A stretch of 64,000 nt of DNA from Eulemur rufifrons (taxonomy: Eukaryota; Chordata; Mammalia; Primates; Lemuridae), in assembly GCF_041146395.1 (NCBI RefSeq), contig NC_090990.1:46200001-46264000 (forward strand), read 5' to 3'. The first letter of the stretch is position 1. Every line of letters begins with the position of its first letter. Shown here piece by piece: positions 34,133-44,900 of this stretch. The notes beneath the pieces were generated by a model. It worked only from the letters and a program-made list of their open reading frames with translations, had not been told where the DNA came from and ran no database searches. A program made the translations under genes and the position numbers.

Positions 34133-34360
34133 TGAAACATTTATTGAGTGCCTGCTGTGTTCAGGGCACTGTTTAAGATGCATGGGTGGCACAAAGATGT
34201 TTTAGATGCAGTCCTTTAAGAGCCATACTTTTTTCTGCAGGTGTTAGGCAGGTATGCGCCCTAATAATAATGCATGGTAAATATGCTAAGTGCTCTAAGG
34301 ATGAAACAGACAAAGTGCTCTGAGAATGCTTTAATTCAGACTTTAGGGACAGGGAATGGA
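34133..34360 (-). repeat. L2-type LINE fragment
   Basis: 'gaaacatttattgagtgcct' followed by gctgtgttcagggcactgtt, and later 'gctaagtgctctaaggatga', gives the reverse L2/L3-type 3' region. Confidence 0.7.
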
Positions 34361-34689
34361 AAGTTAGGTTTCAACCACCAAAGAAGAAGGGCGAGGGAGG
34401 TAGAGGGAGAAGCATGTTCCCAATCAATAAATTAGCACCACCACAGGCACAGTGTGGTCTGAAAGTTTATAGTGAGCTTGGAAAATAGCCAAGTAGTGTG
34501 GTAGGACCTCTCTGCAAGGAAGAATGAGGGGATGGAAGGAAGGCATAGTGTCTGCAAGCATGGCGTTCGCGTGTTAGTCTTCCCTGTTAGATATTCCTTG
34601 GCAGCGTAAATCAGAGAGACCATCAGTTTACACCTGGCCATGGATTGACTGTCACCAGAGTTTGTCTTAACCCAGTCCTGTCATTCCAC

Positions 34690-34930
34690 CAGTCAGCATG
34701 TTGGTAGAAAAGGCATTGAATTAAGAACCTGGAAAACTGGCTTCCAGTCCTGGCTTAGCCCTTAATTAGCTATGATCTTGGATAAGTAACTGTTCCTCTC
34801 TGAGCCTTGGTTTACTTCTCTGTAAATTGGAGATGATAATAATAGTGCCTGCCTTATGACTGTTGAGAATTTTAAATGAGATAATGCATAAAAGGTGTTT
34901 AGCACGGTTCTCAGCATATAGCTAGTGCAG
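34690..34930 (+). repeat. MIR SINE
   Basis: 'cttccagtcctggcttagcc', 'cttggataagtaactgttcc', 'ttctctgtaaattggagatg' and 'tgagataatgcataaaaggt': forward MIR core. Confidence 0.88.
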
Positions 34931-35452
34931 AAAAAAATGGAAACTACTTTAAAAAATATTTTATTATCTCATTGCCCATCTTAAATGAACTGGACTTTAT
35001 TTTAGTTATTGATTATTTACAACACACTGGGGGGAAAAGTTCTTCTGTTCAACACTAATTTGGAAATCAGATCCTATTTATTTCCTCCTCAATAAAAGCC
35101 ACTCTAAAAGAGCACTCAGATGTATTTGTAGAACAGGTATTCTGAAATTTTCGAAGCATCAATGCTTATGAAACTATACTTTCGTGCATATCTAAAATAA
35201 TTGTATAACAGAGCTCTTTTCCATTGCTTGACACTTGTTTGCGAGTGTTCCAGCGAGCTTACAGAAGCTAAACAAAGATGGTCCTCTCTAGTTACACTCC
35301 AAGTACTGAGTTTTTCCTTTTCTTACAGACTTCCCTCCTGTATCAAAAGGCTCAAGATCCCTCAAATCACTGTTAGTGTTTACTGCTGTCACCGCCATTT
35401 CACATCTTGATCTTTTTATTGATTAGAATTTTACCCTCCTTTTCTGTCTTTT

Positions 35453-35787
<335 letters not shown>

Positions 35788-36621
35788 CCTTTTCTGTCTT
35801 TTGAACTCTCCTCTGAACATTGAAGACTCAAGTGCTTGAAATTTCCATCTGGGTGTATCTTGAGCGATCAAGAAGAGCGTTTTAATTTACGTTCCCCAAA
35901 TGGGGCCAATACCTCTTTAATTTTTCTTTTTTAATTTAATCTCTATGTCTATAGAAGAAAAGCTTTCACTTCAAGTACAGTCTTTATGAAAAGCATTTTT
36001 GATAAAGGGAAATCTTAACGGAGAGAACTGTAGATAACAAATTTGAGGAAAATGTCTGGCAACACACACTTCTGCAAGTGCGGGGCTCTTGGTGAAATCT
36101 CAAACAGTCCAAATGGAAAATTACCCAGTCTGTTTCCTCAAGATAGACTTGTTTTTACAGCGACTCAAAGTTTAAATGGCAAAACAGTAGGTACACACGC
36201 TGTACTTATAAGCTGTGTTTGTATTGCAATGCTGTGTTTTTAACCTCCAGGTTTGGAACACAAGCTGGTTAGCTGGTTAATATCTTAGTTCTGTGCTTCC
36301 TGGATTATTAGTGAATAGCTGAGTTGTATTTAACAACCAGAAAGAAAGGAACACCCAGGGTAATACCTACACTAAGAATATTTCTCATCTCTTAGGTGTT
36401 TACTTCTGTTTCTTATGAAGAATATTTTGAAATTAGATACTAAGTTTCATACTCATGAGATCAAAGACTTTTCAGAAATCAAAGGGTTCTTGAGTATATC
36501 TTTATTTTGTAGAGTTCCAGTAAAGGCCCCCTGGAGCTTACAAAAAACTGAGATCCATGAGCTGGCCTGGTCCTCTCAACAAGCAAAGGAACTAAAAAAA
36601 ATTGGTTTTTTTTTTATATTT

Positions 36622-36657
36622 ATTTCCACAGTTATTTTCCACATTTCCACAGTTATT
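36622..36657. repeat. Short tandem repeat, 21-bp spacing
   Basis: The word atttccacagttatt occurs at 36622-36636 and 36643-36657, with an extra ttccac between. Confidence 0.85.
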
Positions 36658-36719
36658 ATCATGTTTATCAGTAAAATACAGTTAATCTCTGATGATTATA
36701 TTTTATGTGCTATGGGAAA

Positions 36720-36800
36720 TAGCAATAATAGCTAACAATTATATTATACTCTAGAGTTTTACAAAACACTTTCCTATGCATTATCTCACAGGGTACCTTG
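36720..36800 (-). repeat. MIR fragment (3' part)
   Basis: 'agcaataatagctaacaatt' and 'tttcctatgcattatctcac' match the reverse MIR 3' end. Confidence 0.6.
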
Positions 36801-39639
36801 AGGATCTTCTAAGTATAATTACATGATATTCAGACAGATCTATATCTATAATACTTCACTAGAGTATGAGTAATAAGCATATGGGATTTTTCAAAATTGA
36901 CACCTGTCTGGAATTTTTAAGAACAAGGCCATTTGGAAATTAGAGTCCAAGAACTCTAAATACTCAGTTGTATTATATTACAATAAAAATATAATTTTGT
37001 TATAATAATACTTTAGAAAAAATATTATAGAAAGTGCCATTAAACATGACTATTTCTGTATATTCATAGATAGCCCACAGAGATTTATTTAAAATAATTC
37101 TCTACAATGCATAATTCAGTACAACCAACTTTATTTCTGTTCCATATAATAGTTGTTTCTCGTGAAATTACAATACTAAAATTGTAATCTTTCTAATTAA
37201 TTTCTAAATTGTAATCTTTCTAATTATAATCTTTCTAATCATACTAATATACACACACATACAAATAATGCACACATACATATATGTACACATAGTATAC
37301 ATACATGTACACACAGTTTACACATATATGAATATATGTATTCTCATAAACCTCCATTTTTATAAAGATTGGTGGCTCACAAAAATATGTACAGTAAAAT
37401 GGAAAATGTAAACAAGAGAAAAAATGAGGACTGGGAATTCTATAAATTAAAGTAGAAAGGTAAAATCAGAGAAAAAATTTGCACAAAGCTTCTACCTTAT
37501 GGGTCTACATAGTTATCATTGAGACATAAGCTTGGTTCTGAATTTCCTGGCAGCCAATGGAAAAGGAGAAACATACTTGATTAATTCTGTGGTTCTCATT
37601 ACCCATGAGAAAATACATACCAGTTCCTCATGGAAAGCAAACTTTCCCTGGCACTCAGTTCTGACATAAATTTCTCCTGTAGAGCATCAACAGGAGAACG
37701 CTGAGGGATATGATAGTTAGTGCTATGGAAGTACACCCAACAGAGGATTTGGTAAGATGGCTTCTTTTAGAGCCTGCTAACTAGAAGCTGAGAACCTAAT
37801 ACAGATGTGCAACTCAATGAAAATAATTCTGAGTGACCCATGAAAGCAACTTCGAATCTAATCAAGAAATTTACAAAATCTAGAGAAGAAGGGAGATCTC
37901 ATAGTCTTCAAATGATTTTAAATATTCTCACAGCCAAACTTTTGATTAAAGCTAAGCGACAGACAATTCACATTGATGTGTTTTAAGAACTGATATTTTC
38001 CTAAGGACTGTACTTTACAGAGTAAACTAGCAAAGTTGGCCTCATGAGGTAGAAACTGAAGCTCTTTAAAAAGATTCTTGCCTGGGCATAGGGAAAGCAG
38101 GAAAAAATAACACTTGTGGTTATTTTTAAAGGTACTTAAAAAAAATTCCTCTCAGGTATCTTCCTTTGATAGACTTCTTGAAGATTTCTTTAACAATGGA
38201 TAATGTCTATTTTTATTAAAAAGAAATGAAGTTTACAATGCAAAGCCTTTTGAGACAGAGTGTGAACACGTGGATTTAATTCACCTCCAAATAGAAATGA
38301 TTGATGTCAGATTTTTGTTTGAAAGCAGTTTCTTCTGGTGGAAAGAACTCTGGGTTGTTCAAGGGGAGTGAAAGGGTAGGTTCTTTCTGAGCCAGGTCAC
38401 CTACAAAAGCAAACAACAGTGCTGTTTCCTAAGGTGCCTGTTGGCAGCACTTAGCCACTACTGACCTGGTAACCTTTTCTTTGAGTCTCATCCCCAGCGC
38501 TCCTCTGAGAGAGAACTTTCCCATTTACAATATTACTTGGACACACTGCTGTTGCTTAGGACCAAAAGGGTTATTTACACAAGGGAGAAAGTGGTAGGTG
38601 TGAAGGTATGTGTTTTGACAACTGCCATTTCCCCATGCAGTGGGCAGCGTTTCTCTTTTGACCTTGTTCATTCATAGCAGAGAGGAGCAGGCTGGTACCT
38701 GTATCCTCACCTCCTCCCAAATGCTCAGAATGGGTACTCTAGAAAAGTCTTTGCTCAGAGTAGAAACCATATGGGATGCAGTAATGTTAAGAGATTGTTA
38801 AGCTGTTTATCATATTATACTGTTAAGCATAACAGTATGAAAAGAGGGTTTTGTTCTCCAAATGCCTAATCGTAGCTACAGTTATTTTTTAGATGCTCAA
38901 CCTCAGATTTATTTCATCAGAGAGCAACTGGGAGGCCCCAGGACAGTGACTAAGTGGGAATATGCAGCAATGACAAGTAAAAGCTTAGTTTCTAAGAATC
39001 GTGTTTTTTTTGGAAATCCCCCTTAGACTAATGATAGAAGAGAAAACATGTGGTATGTGTTGGGTAGATCATTCCCCAACAGGATGTTTTATTTTTTGTG
39101 TTTAGTCTTCGTCCATAGTAACAATTATAATGAATGCATCAAAAATAAAGCATGCAGACCTTGTGACCTATCTTGTAATCAGCACAAATTAGTTTTGGAG
39201 CAGGAAAATCCAGCTGCATATTAGTTTTATTAGATGTTCCCAAACATTTTATTGCAATATTTTGGAAAAAATATCCACAAACAAACTTAAGTTTTCAGTG
39301 TGTTTCCTATTCAGTATGTATTTTGTTTTGAAGGATAATTAAATAGTATGTTTATAATTCCTTTGTTCTTAATTCATCAGAATGCTGCATTTGGAGAAAA
39401 CAATTTCAGCATAGGAAGATTATTCCCTTTTTTACCAACCTGTTCTTAGAAAAGGGAATGTATCTTTAGGAACCTCCACCCCCAAAAATGTTCTCCAAAC
39501 TCTAAAAATGCTTTTAAAAGTTCAAACCATTACTCTTCATTTGGTTCTAATGATTTTGAAATGAATTTTTTTCTATTCTGTTGGTCACAATTGCCACACA
39601 AGTGAATGACTAAATAAATGATCTATGCACTATCTGCTT
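36801..39639. other. AT-rich intronic stretch with simple repeats only
   Basis: Contains an imperfect three-copy repeat of 'attgtaatctttctaatt' (37181-37198, 37208-37225, partial 37226-37239), then CA/TA-rich sequence at about 37246-37340. No interspersed repeat or exon was recognised in the remaining 2.3 kb. Confidence 0.55.
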
Positions 39640-39649
39640 TTCATCTTAA

Positions 39650-39745
39650 TTCTCTTTTTATTGATGAGGAAATTGAGGCTCAGAAAAATTAGAAAACTTG
39701 CACAGGACAGATGGCTTCTAAGTGACAAAATCTAATTCCTTCTCT
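39650..39745 (-). repeat. MIR fragment
   Basis: 'ttgatgaggaaattgaggct' followed by cagaaaaattagaaaacttg is the reverse MIR core. Confidence 0.7.
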
Positions 39746-39749
39746 CAAC

Positions 39750-40189
39750 AGCCAACAAATATTTAATGAGCACCTACTTTGTGCCAGACACCTTTTGAGT
39801 TGCACAGGATACATCAGTGAATAGAACACCTAAAATTCCTGCCTCTGAAGGAGCTTATATTCTAATTGATGGAGACAGAAAACTAAAACATAAATCAGAA
39901 AAATGTATAGGGCGGAGATGGTAATAAGTGCTATGGAAAAAATTAAGAAAGCAAGAGGAATAGGGAGTTAGGAGTAGTTTCAGTTTTAAAGAAGATGGCC
40001 ACAGACACATTATTGAGAAGTTGACATTTGAACAAAGACCTGGGAAAGGTGAGAGAGCAACGTGCAGATATCTGGGGGAAGACTAGTGTGGATGGAATGA
40101 AGAAAGTGAGGAGGAAGAGGAGGAGGAGGAGGAGGAGGAGGAGGAGAACTCAGATGAAGGGCTGGGGATGAGGGGTAGTTCATGCAGGA
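39750..40189 (-). repeat. L2 LINE 3' segment, left of a nested MER5A
   Basis: 'caacaaatatttaatgagca', 'ttctaattgatggagacaga', 'gtaataagtgctatggaaaa', 'acatttgaacaaagacctgg' and 'gtgcagatatctgggggaag' are the reverse L2 3' segment. A (GAG)n expansion lies inside at 40108-40146. Confidence 0.88.
40108..40146. repeat. (GAG)n microsatellite within L2
   Basis: A purine-only triplet tract, nearly pure from 40118, arises from the gga-rich part of the L2 sequence. Confidence 0.92.
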
Positions 40190-40357
40190 CAGTGGTTCTC
40201 AAACTTCAGCAGCATCAGAAGCACTTGGAAGACTCGTTAAAATGCAGATACGTGGTCACCACCCCTCCAGAAGTTTGACTCAGAAGTTTGCATTTCTACC
40301 AAGGTTCCAGGTGATGCTCATGCTAGTGTTCCGGGGATCAAACTTTGAGATCCAAGG
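40190..40357 (+). mobile_element. MER5A-like hAT DNA transposon nested in L2
   Basis: Begins cagtggttctcaaacttcag, contains 'gtttgcatttctaccaaggt' and 'ccaggtgatgctcatgctag', and ends 'tcaaactttgagatccaagg', the MER5A layout. The L2 resumes directly after it. Confidence 0.88.
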
Positions 40358-40575
40358 AGGCTATTGTAAGACTTTGACTTTTACTCTCAGTAATGGTAAT
40401 ATGGACGGCATTTGCGGGATTTGAGGATGAGAGAATGAGGATCTCTTTGGGCTGTTCAGAGTACACCATAGGAGACAAGGGCATAAGAAGGGACACTAAC
40501 TGGGGCTCTATTACAGTAATCCAGATAAGAGATCATGGTGACATCATTAAGCTATGTTATCTCTATTCTGAGTTT
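40358..40575 (-). repeat. L2 segment, right of a nested MER5A
   Basis: 'attgtaagactttgactttt' followed by actctcagtaatgg, and 'ctctattacagtaatccaga' followed by taagagatcatggtgac, continue the reverse L2. Confidence 0.78.
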
Positions 40576-41069
40576 ATTTGAGGTTGTCCTCTAAAGCAAA
40601 AGCACGCTAAGCATTAGTTATGTTAACCTAAAGTTCCTTTGGTTAAATCTTCAGCTGAATAAGTATATGAATTCCTTTGCAAAGAGCTGCCTGTCTGCAG
40701 GTTTGAGAAAAGAATGAAAAATGTGAGGAGTTCAGAGTTGAGACTCTCTTCTAATATGGCTGATAAGGATCCGCCTGAGAACATGGGACTTTGTGGAGTA
40801 TCCTTGGGGTGGCAGCGGGGAGGTGAGGGAATGCCAGGATGGTCAGTTGAAGAGAAACCGTGGTTGCCCTTCACATTCTTGCCATTTGATCTACGATCTG
40901 ATCCTTGGTAGGACTGAAGAGGTGAAAGGTCCCAAGATATGTTGTTTGTAGTATGTACAAATGCTCCCTGAGACACCCTAATCTACGAGGAATAAATAAG
41001 GAAAAGAAAGAACTGTAATGTGGCATCACTTTTTCTTCCTTTCTGATACGCAGAATGAGGGAAGCAGTG

Positions 41070-41235
41070 AGGGAAAAGATCTTGGAGTCACAAATTTCCA
41101 ATTACTAACTGTGCAACCCTGCCCAGGTCTCTTAATCTCATGTGAAAATGGGCATAGTAGAAGTGCTTGTCTCACAGCAAGGGTCCAGTGAGGATACTTA
41201 CCAAATGTTAGTTGTGACTATCATCACAATGAAAT
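41070..41235 (+). repeat. MIR fragment
   Basis: 'aattactaactgtgcaaccc', 'ctcttaatctcatgtgaaaa' and 'tctcacagcaagggtccagt' follow the forward MIR core. Confidence 0.7.
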
Positions 41236-41934
41236 TTAGGTAGATTTCTATTAGATTTTCAAGTTTGACACTTGTCCCTTTCAAAAATTCCTACTGCACA
41301 CAAAAATAGTACATTGTAAAGTAAGTCAGGGGCAAAGGAGACGAGAATGGAAAGGCTGTGAGTGTTAAAATGCATGCTGGGCATGGGCACATGAGGAGCA
41401 GTAACCCCTTTGAAGGGGAGAGAAGTGAAAAAGACAGGTCAAAAATGGAGATATGGTAGCGAACAGGAAGGACAGATATTAAGATAGGAGAGGAAACATA
41501 AAAAGGGGAAGGAGGAGATGAGAAAGTGTGGGAGAGGTGGAAAGAACCACAAGTTCCTGGAACCTGCTGGCAGAGCACAAGGTAACCATAAGGCACCTCA
41601 TTACCATGCCCTAATGGGCATAAGGCCAGATGCACCTCGTGGAGCCTCTGTTGGCAGGACTTGCAGAAGTCTCTGTGTTTTTGAGGAGCAGCAGAAAACA
41701 AGAGAAGTATCAGAGAGGTTGCTAGTTAGACTTTGGAAACTCTATATAGCTGTGGTGTCTGTGAAATGTGGACTTAGGAAATTCAATATGGATATGCAGA
41801 CCTGTTAGGCAGATAAGCTGAGAGCCCAGATGTTTTTTATATGCCCCCTGTAAGTATTTGAGGACCAGGAATCCTTCTATGCTCCTCCAGTGGGACGGAA
41901 ACAAAGGAAAACCATCGTGTCTTCAGGACCTACC
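41236..41934. other. Intronic sequence, nothing recognised
   Basis: It contains the longest open frame of the window, 136 residues on the minus strand (41291-41701). That frame is rich in Ser, Pro, Leu and Cys, overlaps a 96-residue plus-strand frame, and has no recognised domain. It reads through purine-rich sequence and is judged non-coding. Confidence 0.5.
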
Positions 41935-42062
41935 CTCTTATGTAATCCTGAGATGTTCAGTAGTGGTCCCATTTAACAGATGAAGACTCTGAGGCTCGGT
42001 TAGTAAAAGTATGGCTGGAATTCAAACCCGGAGCCTGGCTCCGAAGGATTGCCTTTCTATTA
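41935..42062 (-). repeat. MIR fragment
   Basis: 'cccatttaacagatgaagac' followed by tctgaggctcgg, and 'gctggaattcaaacccggag', give the reverse MIR core. Confidence 0.78.
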
Positions 42063-42309
42063 GCAAGAAACTTTATTCTCCTGATTATTGTCAAGGACTC
42101 ATTTCAACCTTTTTGCTTCTCTCACTTCTCTGGCTCTCTGCCCGCCTACCTTTTAGCCATTTTACCCATCACTGTCAAACCCTGGATTTTGTTCTTGGAT
42201 GGGAACTGTAGGATTGGGTGTAGAAACTTTTTCCTCTCAGCTGTTGTTTCTGTGGTGCTTTTTCTCACTCACCCGTTTCAGTTACCATCATAGATAACTA
42301 GGTACCTGC

Positions 42310-42475
42310 AAAATAAGGTTGGCCCCCGAATCCACTGGGGGGATTCAACCAGTACCATTCAACCTCACGAATACATGGTGCCCACATATTGGCCTTGGAG
42401 TCCTGGAGAAGTTAATCTACAGGATCAGCAAGTCCATGCACAGCCAAGCATTGTCTGTCCTGTCATATCAGAGTA
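42310..42475. mobile_element. Possible Tigger-like fragment (weak)
   Basis: 'ttggcccccgaatccactgg' and 'ggggattcaaccagtacc' resemble the start of some Tigger elements. The right part is not recognisable. Low confidence. Confidence 0.3.
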
Positions 42476-42484
42476 CAGAAAACT

Positions 42485-42795
42485 GTTTTTTGTTTGTTTA
42501 TTTATTTATTTTGAGACTGTTTCTCTCTCTGTTGCCCAGGCTAGAGTACTGTGGCATCGGCCTAGCTCACAGCAACCTCAAACTCCTGGGCTCAAGCGAT
42601 CCTCCTGCCTCAGCCTCCCGAGCAGCCTGGACTACAGGCATGCACCACCACACATGGCTAATTTTTTTCTATTTTTAGTAGAGACAGGGTTTCACTCTAG
42701 CTCAGGCTGATCTCGAACTCTTGAGTTCAAGTGATCCTCCCGCCTCAGCCTCCCAGAGTTCTAGGATTACAGACATGAGCCACCGAGACCAGCCT
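42485..42795 (-). mobile_element. Alu SINE (strepsirrhine type) with target-site duplication
   Basis: A T-rich (ATTT)n tail is followed by antisense Alu, ending 'catgagccaccgagaccagc' close to the right boundary. The duplication cagaaaact lies at 42476-42484 and 42796-42804. Frames of 111 and 119 residues at 42319-42710 are partly Alu translation and not genes. Confidence 0.95.
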
Positions 42796-43070
42796 CAGAA
42801 AACTCTTATGCTATAAGAAGAGTTGTCCTATGCTAAAGTTTAGGAATCATTCTGCTCTACTCTGTCTTTTGGAAGACTGTTTCTAATACATCTTGCCTTC
42901 CCCCATTACATCTAACTCAGCACTGTCCATATAGGAAAAGTTCGGAAAGTACTGGGTTGATGAGTGGAGAATAGAGTACCCATTTTAGATTAAAGCAGTG
43001 TCTTTAGAAAAAAACTCTGATGGGGTGGCATGAGCCTGGAAGGATTTATGTATTCTATGATAATCACACT

Positions 43071-43389
43071 TGCTACAGTCTAAATGTTTGTGTCCCCCCA
43101 AAATTCGACATTAAAATTCTGACCACATGGTGATGGTATTAGGAGTGGGGCCTTTGAATGGGCTTAGGGGCCCTTATAAAAGAGACCACAGAGAGTTAGC
43201 CAGCCCCTTCTGCCACGTGAGGACATAGATGGAAGGTGCCATCTATGAAGAGTGCCGTTACTAGATACCTAGTCTGCTGTGCCTTCTTCTTGGATTTCCC
43301 AGCCTCCAGAAGTGTGAGAAATAGATTTCTGTTGTTTATAAGCTATCCAGTTTACAGTGTTTTTAGCGCAGCCTGAATAGACCAAGACA
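43071..43389 (+). mobile_element. Probable MaLR-type (MLT/MST-like) LTR fossil
   Basis: Begins 'tgctacagtctaaatgtttg' followed by tgtccccccaaaattc. Contains 'cccttataaaagagaccaca' (a TATA-like promoter word), 'tgccacgtgaggacatagat', 'cccagcctccagaagtgtga', and 'gaaatagatttctgttgttt' in the polyadenylation-like part. It starts TG and ends CA, as LTRs do. No internal retroviral genes adjoin it, and no clean 5-bp duplication was seen. The family name is from memory and could be wrong. Confidence 0.6.
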
Positions 43390-43505
43390 ACATCACTCAA
43401 CACTAGGAAATGTGAATTTTTGTTAACCATAATGAATCAGTCATCTGGGTAAGTGTGTGATCAAGTGGATCAGCTGGTAGTGCGTAAAGAATCGTTTCTG
43501 GTAAC

Positions 43506-43719
43506 CAACTCCTGGGCTCAAGGAATCCTCTTGCCTCAGCCTCCTGAGTAGCTGGGATTACAGGCATGCGCCACCACACCTGGCTAATTTTTCTATTTTT
43601 TATAGCGATAGGGTCTTGCTCTTGCCCAGGCTGGTCTCTAACTCCTGGCTTCAAACAATCTTCCCACCTCAGCCTCCAAAAGTGCTAGGATTACAAGCAT
43701 GAACCACTGTGGTCGGCCC
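43506..43719 (-). mobile_element. Alu SINE, truncated (lacks its A-tail end)
   Basis: Antisense Alu that begins abruptly at 'caactcctgggctcaaggaa' and ends 'accactgtggtcggccc'. About 90 bases including the tail are missing, so it was either truncated after insertion or deleted. It sits just upstream of the gypsy-like relic. Confidence 0.9.
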
Positions 43720-43830
43720 CGTTTTTGTGTTTTTAGTAAGTTGCGCTGGAGTAATACCACTGGGAGTGTTTCCCCAGCACAATGAGGTTGGCAATTGAGT
43801 CACCTGTTTGTGAGAGCTAAACTTTTATGA

Positions 43831-44293
43831 ACCTTTAGCAGATCCATTTGCTGGCATCTTTTAAAGACTCCAGATTTTCCTGAGCATTTTGTGATGATAA
43901 CTGATGCATCCGAAGTAGAGCTGGGAGCTATTCTTTGTCAAGAGTTAGGAAATATAGGCCATCTTGTCTTCCCTATAAATGTAAGTTGTTGTTGTTATTA
44001 TTATTATCATGTTGACAGTAAACTGCTCCCTGGAGAACTAAGATACGGCAGTACAGAGACAGTGTGCCTTGCTGTGAAAATGGGCAGTAGATGTTTGATG
44101 GTATTACCTCATGGTAATGAATTTAACTTTATGACAGATCATTATCCCCTTCTGTAGCTGAACCGGATGAAGGACAAGTCTAGCAGAATAACCTGGTGGT
44201 ACTTGGAATTTATTGGCTTTAAATTTTTAAGCTGGAAAAATGCAGTAGCAGCCAGGTTATCTCTGTGTGAATGTTACAGAGGGGGACAGAGAT
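43831..44293 (+). pseudogene. Decayed Ty3/gypsy-type retrotransposon RNase H domain
   Basis: A frame from 43831 reads ...LLKTPDFPEHF, then VMITDASEVELGAILCQE, later SKLLPGELRYGSTETVCLAV and FMTDHYPLL. After a TAG at 44155-44157 the same frame continues LNRMKDKSSRITWWYLEFIG to a stop near 44293. This is the order of the RNase H domain that follows reverse transcriptase in Ty3/gypsy polyproteins. In the family, the TDAS aspartate, a Glu in the ..KE.LA(V/I) helix and the TDH aspartate are catalytic; here both Asp remain, while the Glu position seems to be Val. In-frame stops also occur at 43828-43830, and a triplet expansion at 43985-44005 inserts Cys/Tyr residues. Mammals have very few gypsy relics, mainly MamGypsy-type fossils and domesticated gag genes. 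The element is dead; whether it reflects an old insertion or a domesticated remnant is unknown. Confidence 0.8.
43985..44005 (+). repeat. (GTT)4(ATT)3 triplet expansion inside the RNase H relic
   Basis: The triplets keep the reading frame and add a Cys/Tyr run between the PIN and SKLLPGE segments. The family has only a few residues there. Confidence 0.85.
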
Positions 44294-44697
44294 GAAGGAA
44301 GTCACATTTTCTCTCTGGTAATGGTAGAAGGCAGGTGGTCGTGACAATCTCTTAACAACAAAAAAAATGAATGCAGTTTCTCATATGCTTTGCCATTTTA
44401 GTGCTTGGGTCAAAGGATTAAATGAGTGGCAAAAATCCATAGGACACCATCGCCATCATTGACGATAAAAATTATTTGGGGTCTCATTGAGTGTTACACT
44501 ATAGGGAAGACCAAAGATTTATTTTTAAAATGGGTGAGATGAGACTTTCCTCCCAGGTGTGCATAGTCCAGGTTCATACTGTAAAAGCTATATGTAAAAT
44601 AGAACTGTTTTATATTAGTGAGCTGCTTGGGGGTCATAGGTTGTAGTTTTGCATAAAGGCAAACTATGGTATAATGAGGAAGATGCCCCTGTGGGAA
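44294..44697. other. Intronic sequence downstream of the gypsy relic
   Basis: Could hold more of the decayed element, but no integrase, chromodomain or LTR motif was recognised. Confidence 0.5.
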
Positions 44698-44900
44698 GAA
44701 CATGGGCTTGGACTCAGTTAGGTTCACATCCTGGCTTTGTCCTTTACTACTGGTGTGACCTCAAGCAAATCACTTAATCTTTCTTAGTTTTCTCCGTTAG
44801 GCAGCAACAAAGCCAATACATAACTCTCAGATATTTTTGTAGCTCCAGTGTCAAGTACATAGTAAGTCTTCAATAAATGATCATCACTGGTGCTCCTGCT
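44698..44900 (+). repeat. MIR SINE
   Basis: 'gttaggttcacatcctggct', 'ctggtgtgacctcaagcaaa' and 'tagtaagtcttcaataaatg' give the forward MIR. Confidence 0.85.

Noticed and set aside
41291..41701. 136-residue minus-strand frame, the second longest in the window
   Set aside because: No domain or family recognised, composition follows purine-rich sequence on the other strand, and another frame overlaps it on the plus strand.
42319..42710. 111- and 119-residue frames
   Set aside because: Their right halves are Alu translation (for example [19 protein letters not shown]), a common artefact.
43981..44018. GTAAGT...ACAG pair that looks like a mini-intron inside the RNase H relic
   Set aside because: 38 nt is too short for a mammalian intron, and removing it would create a stop. 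The triplet expansion explains it better.
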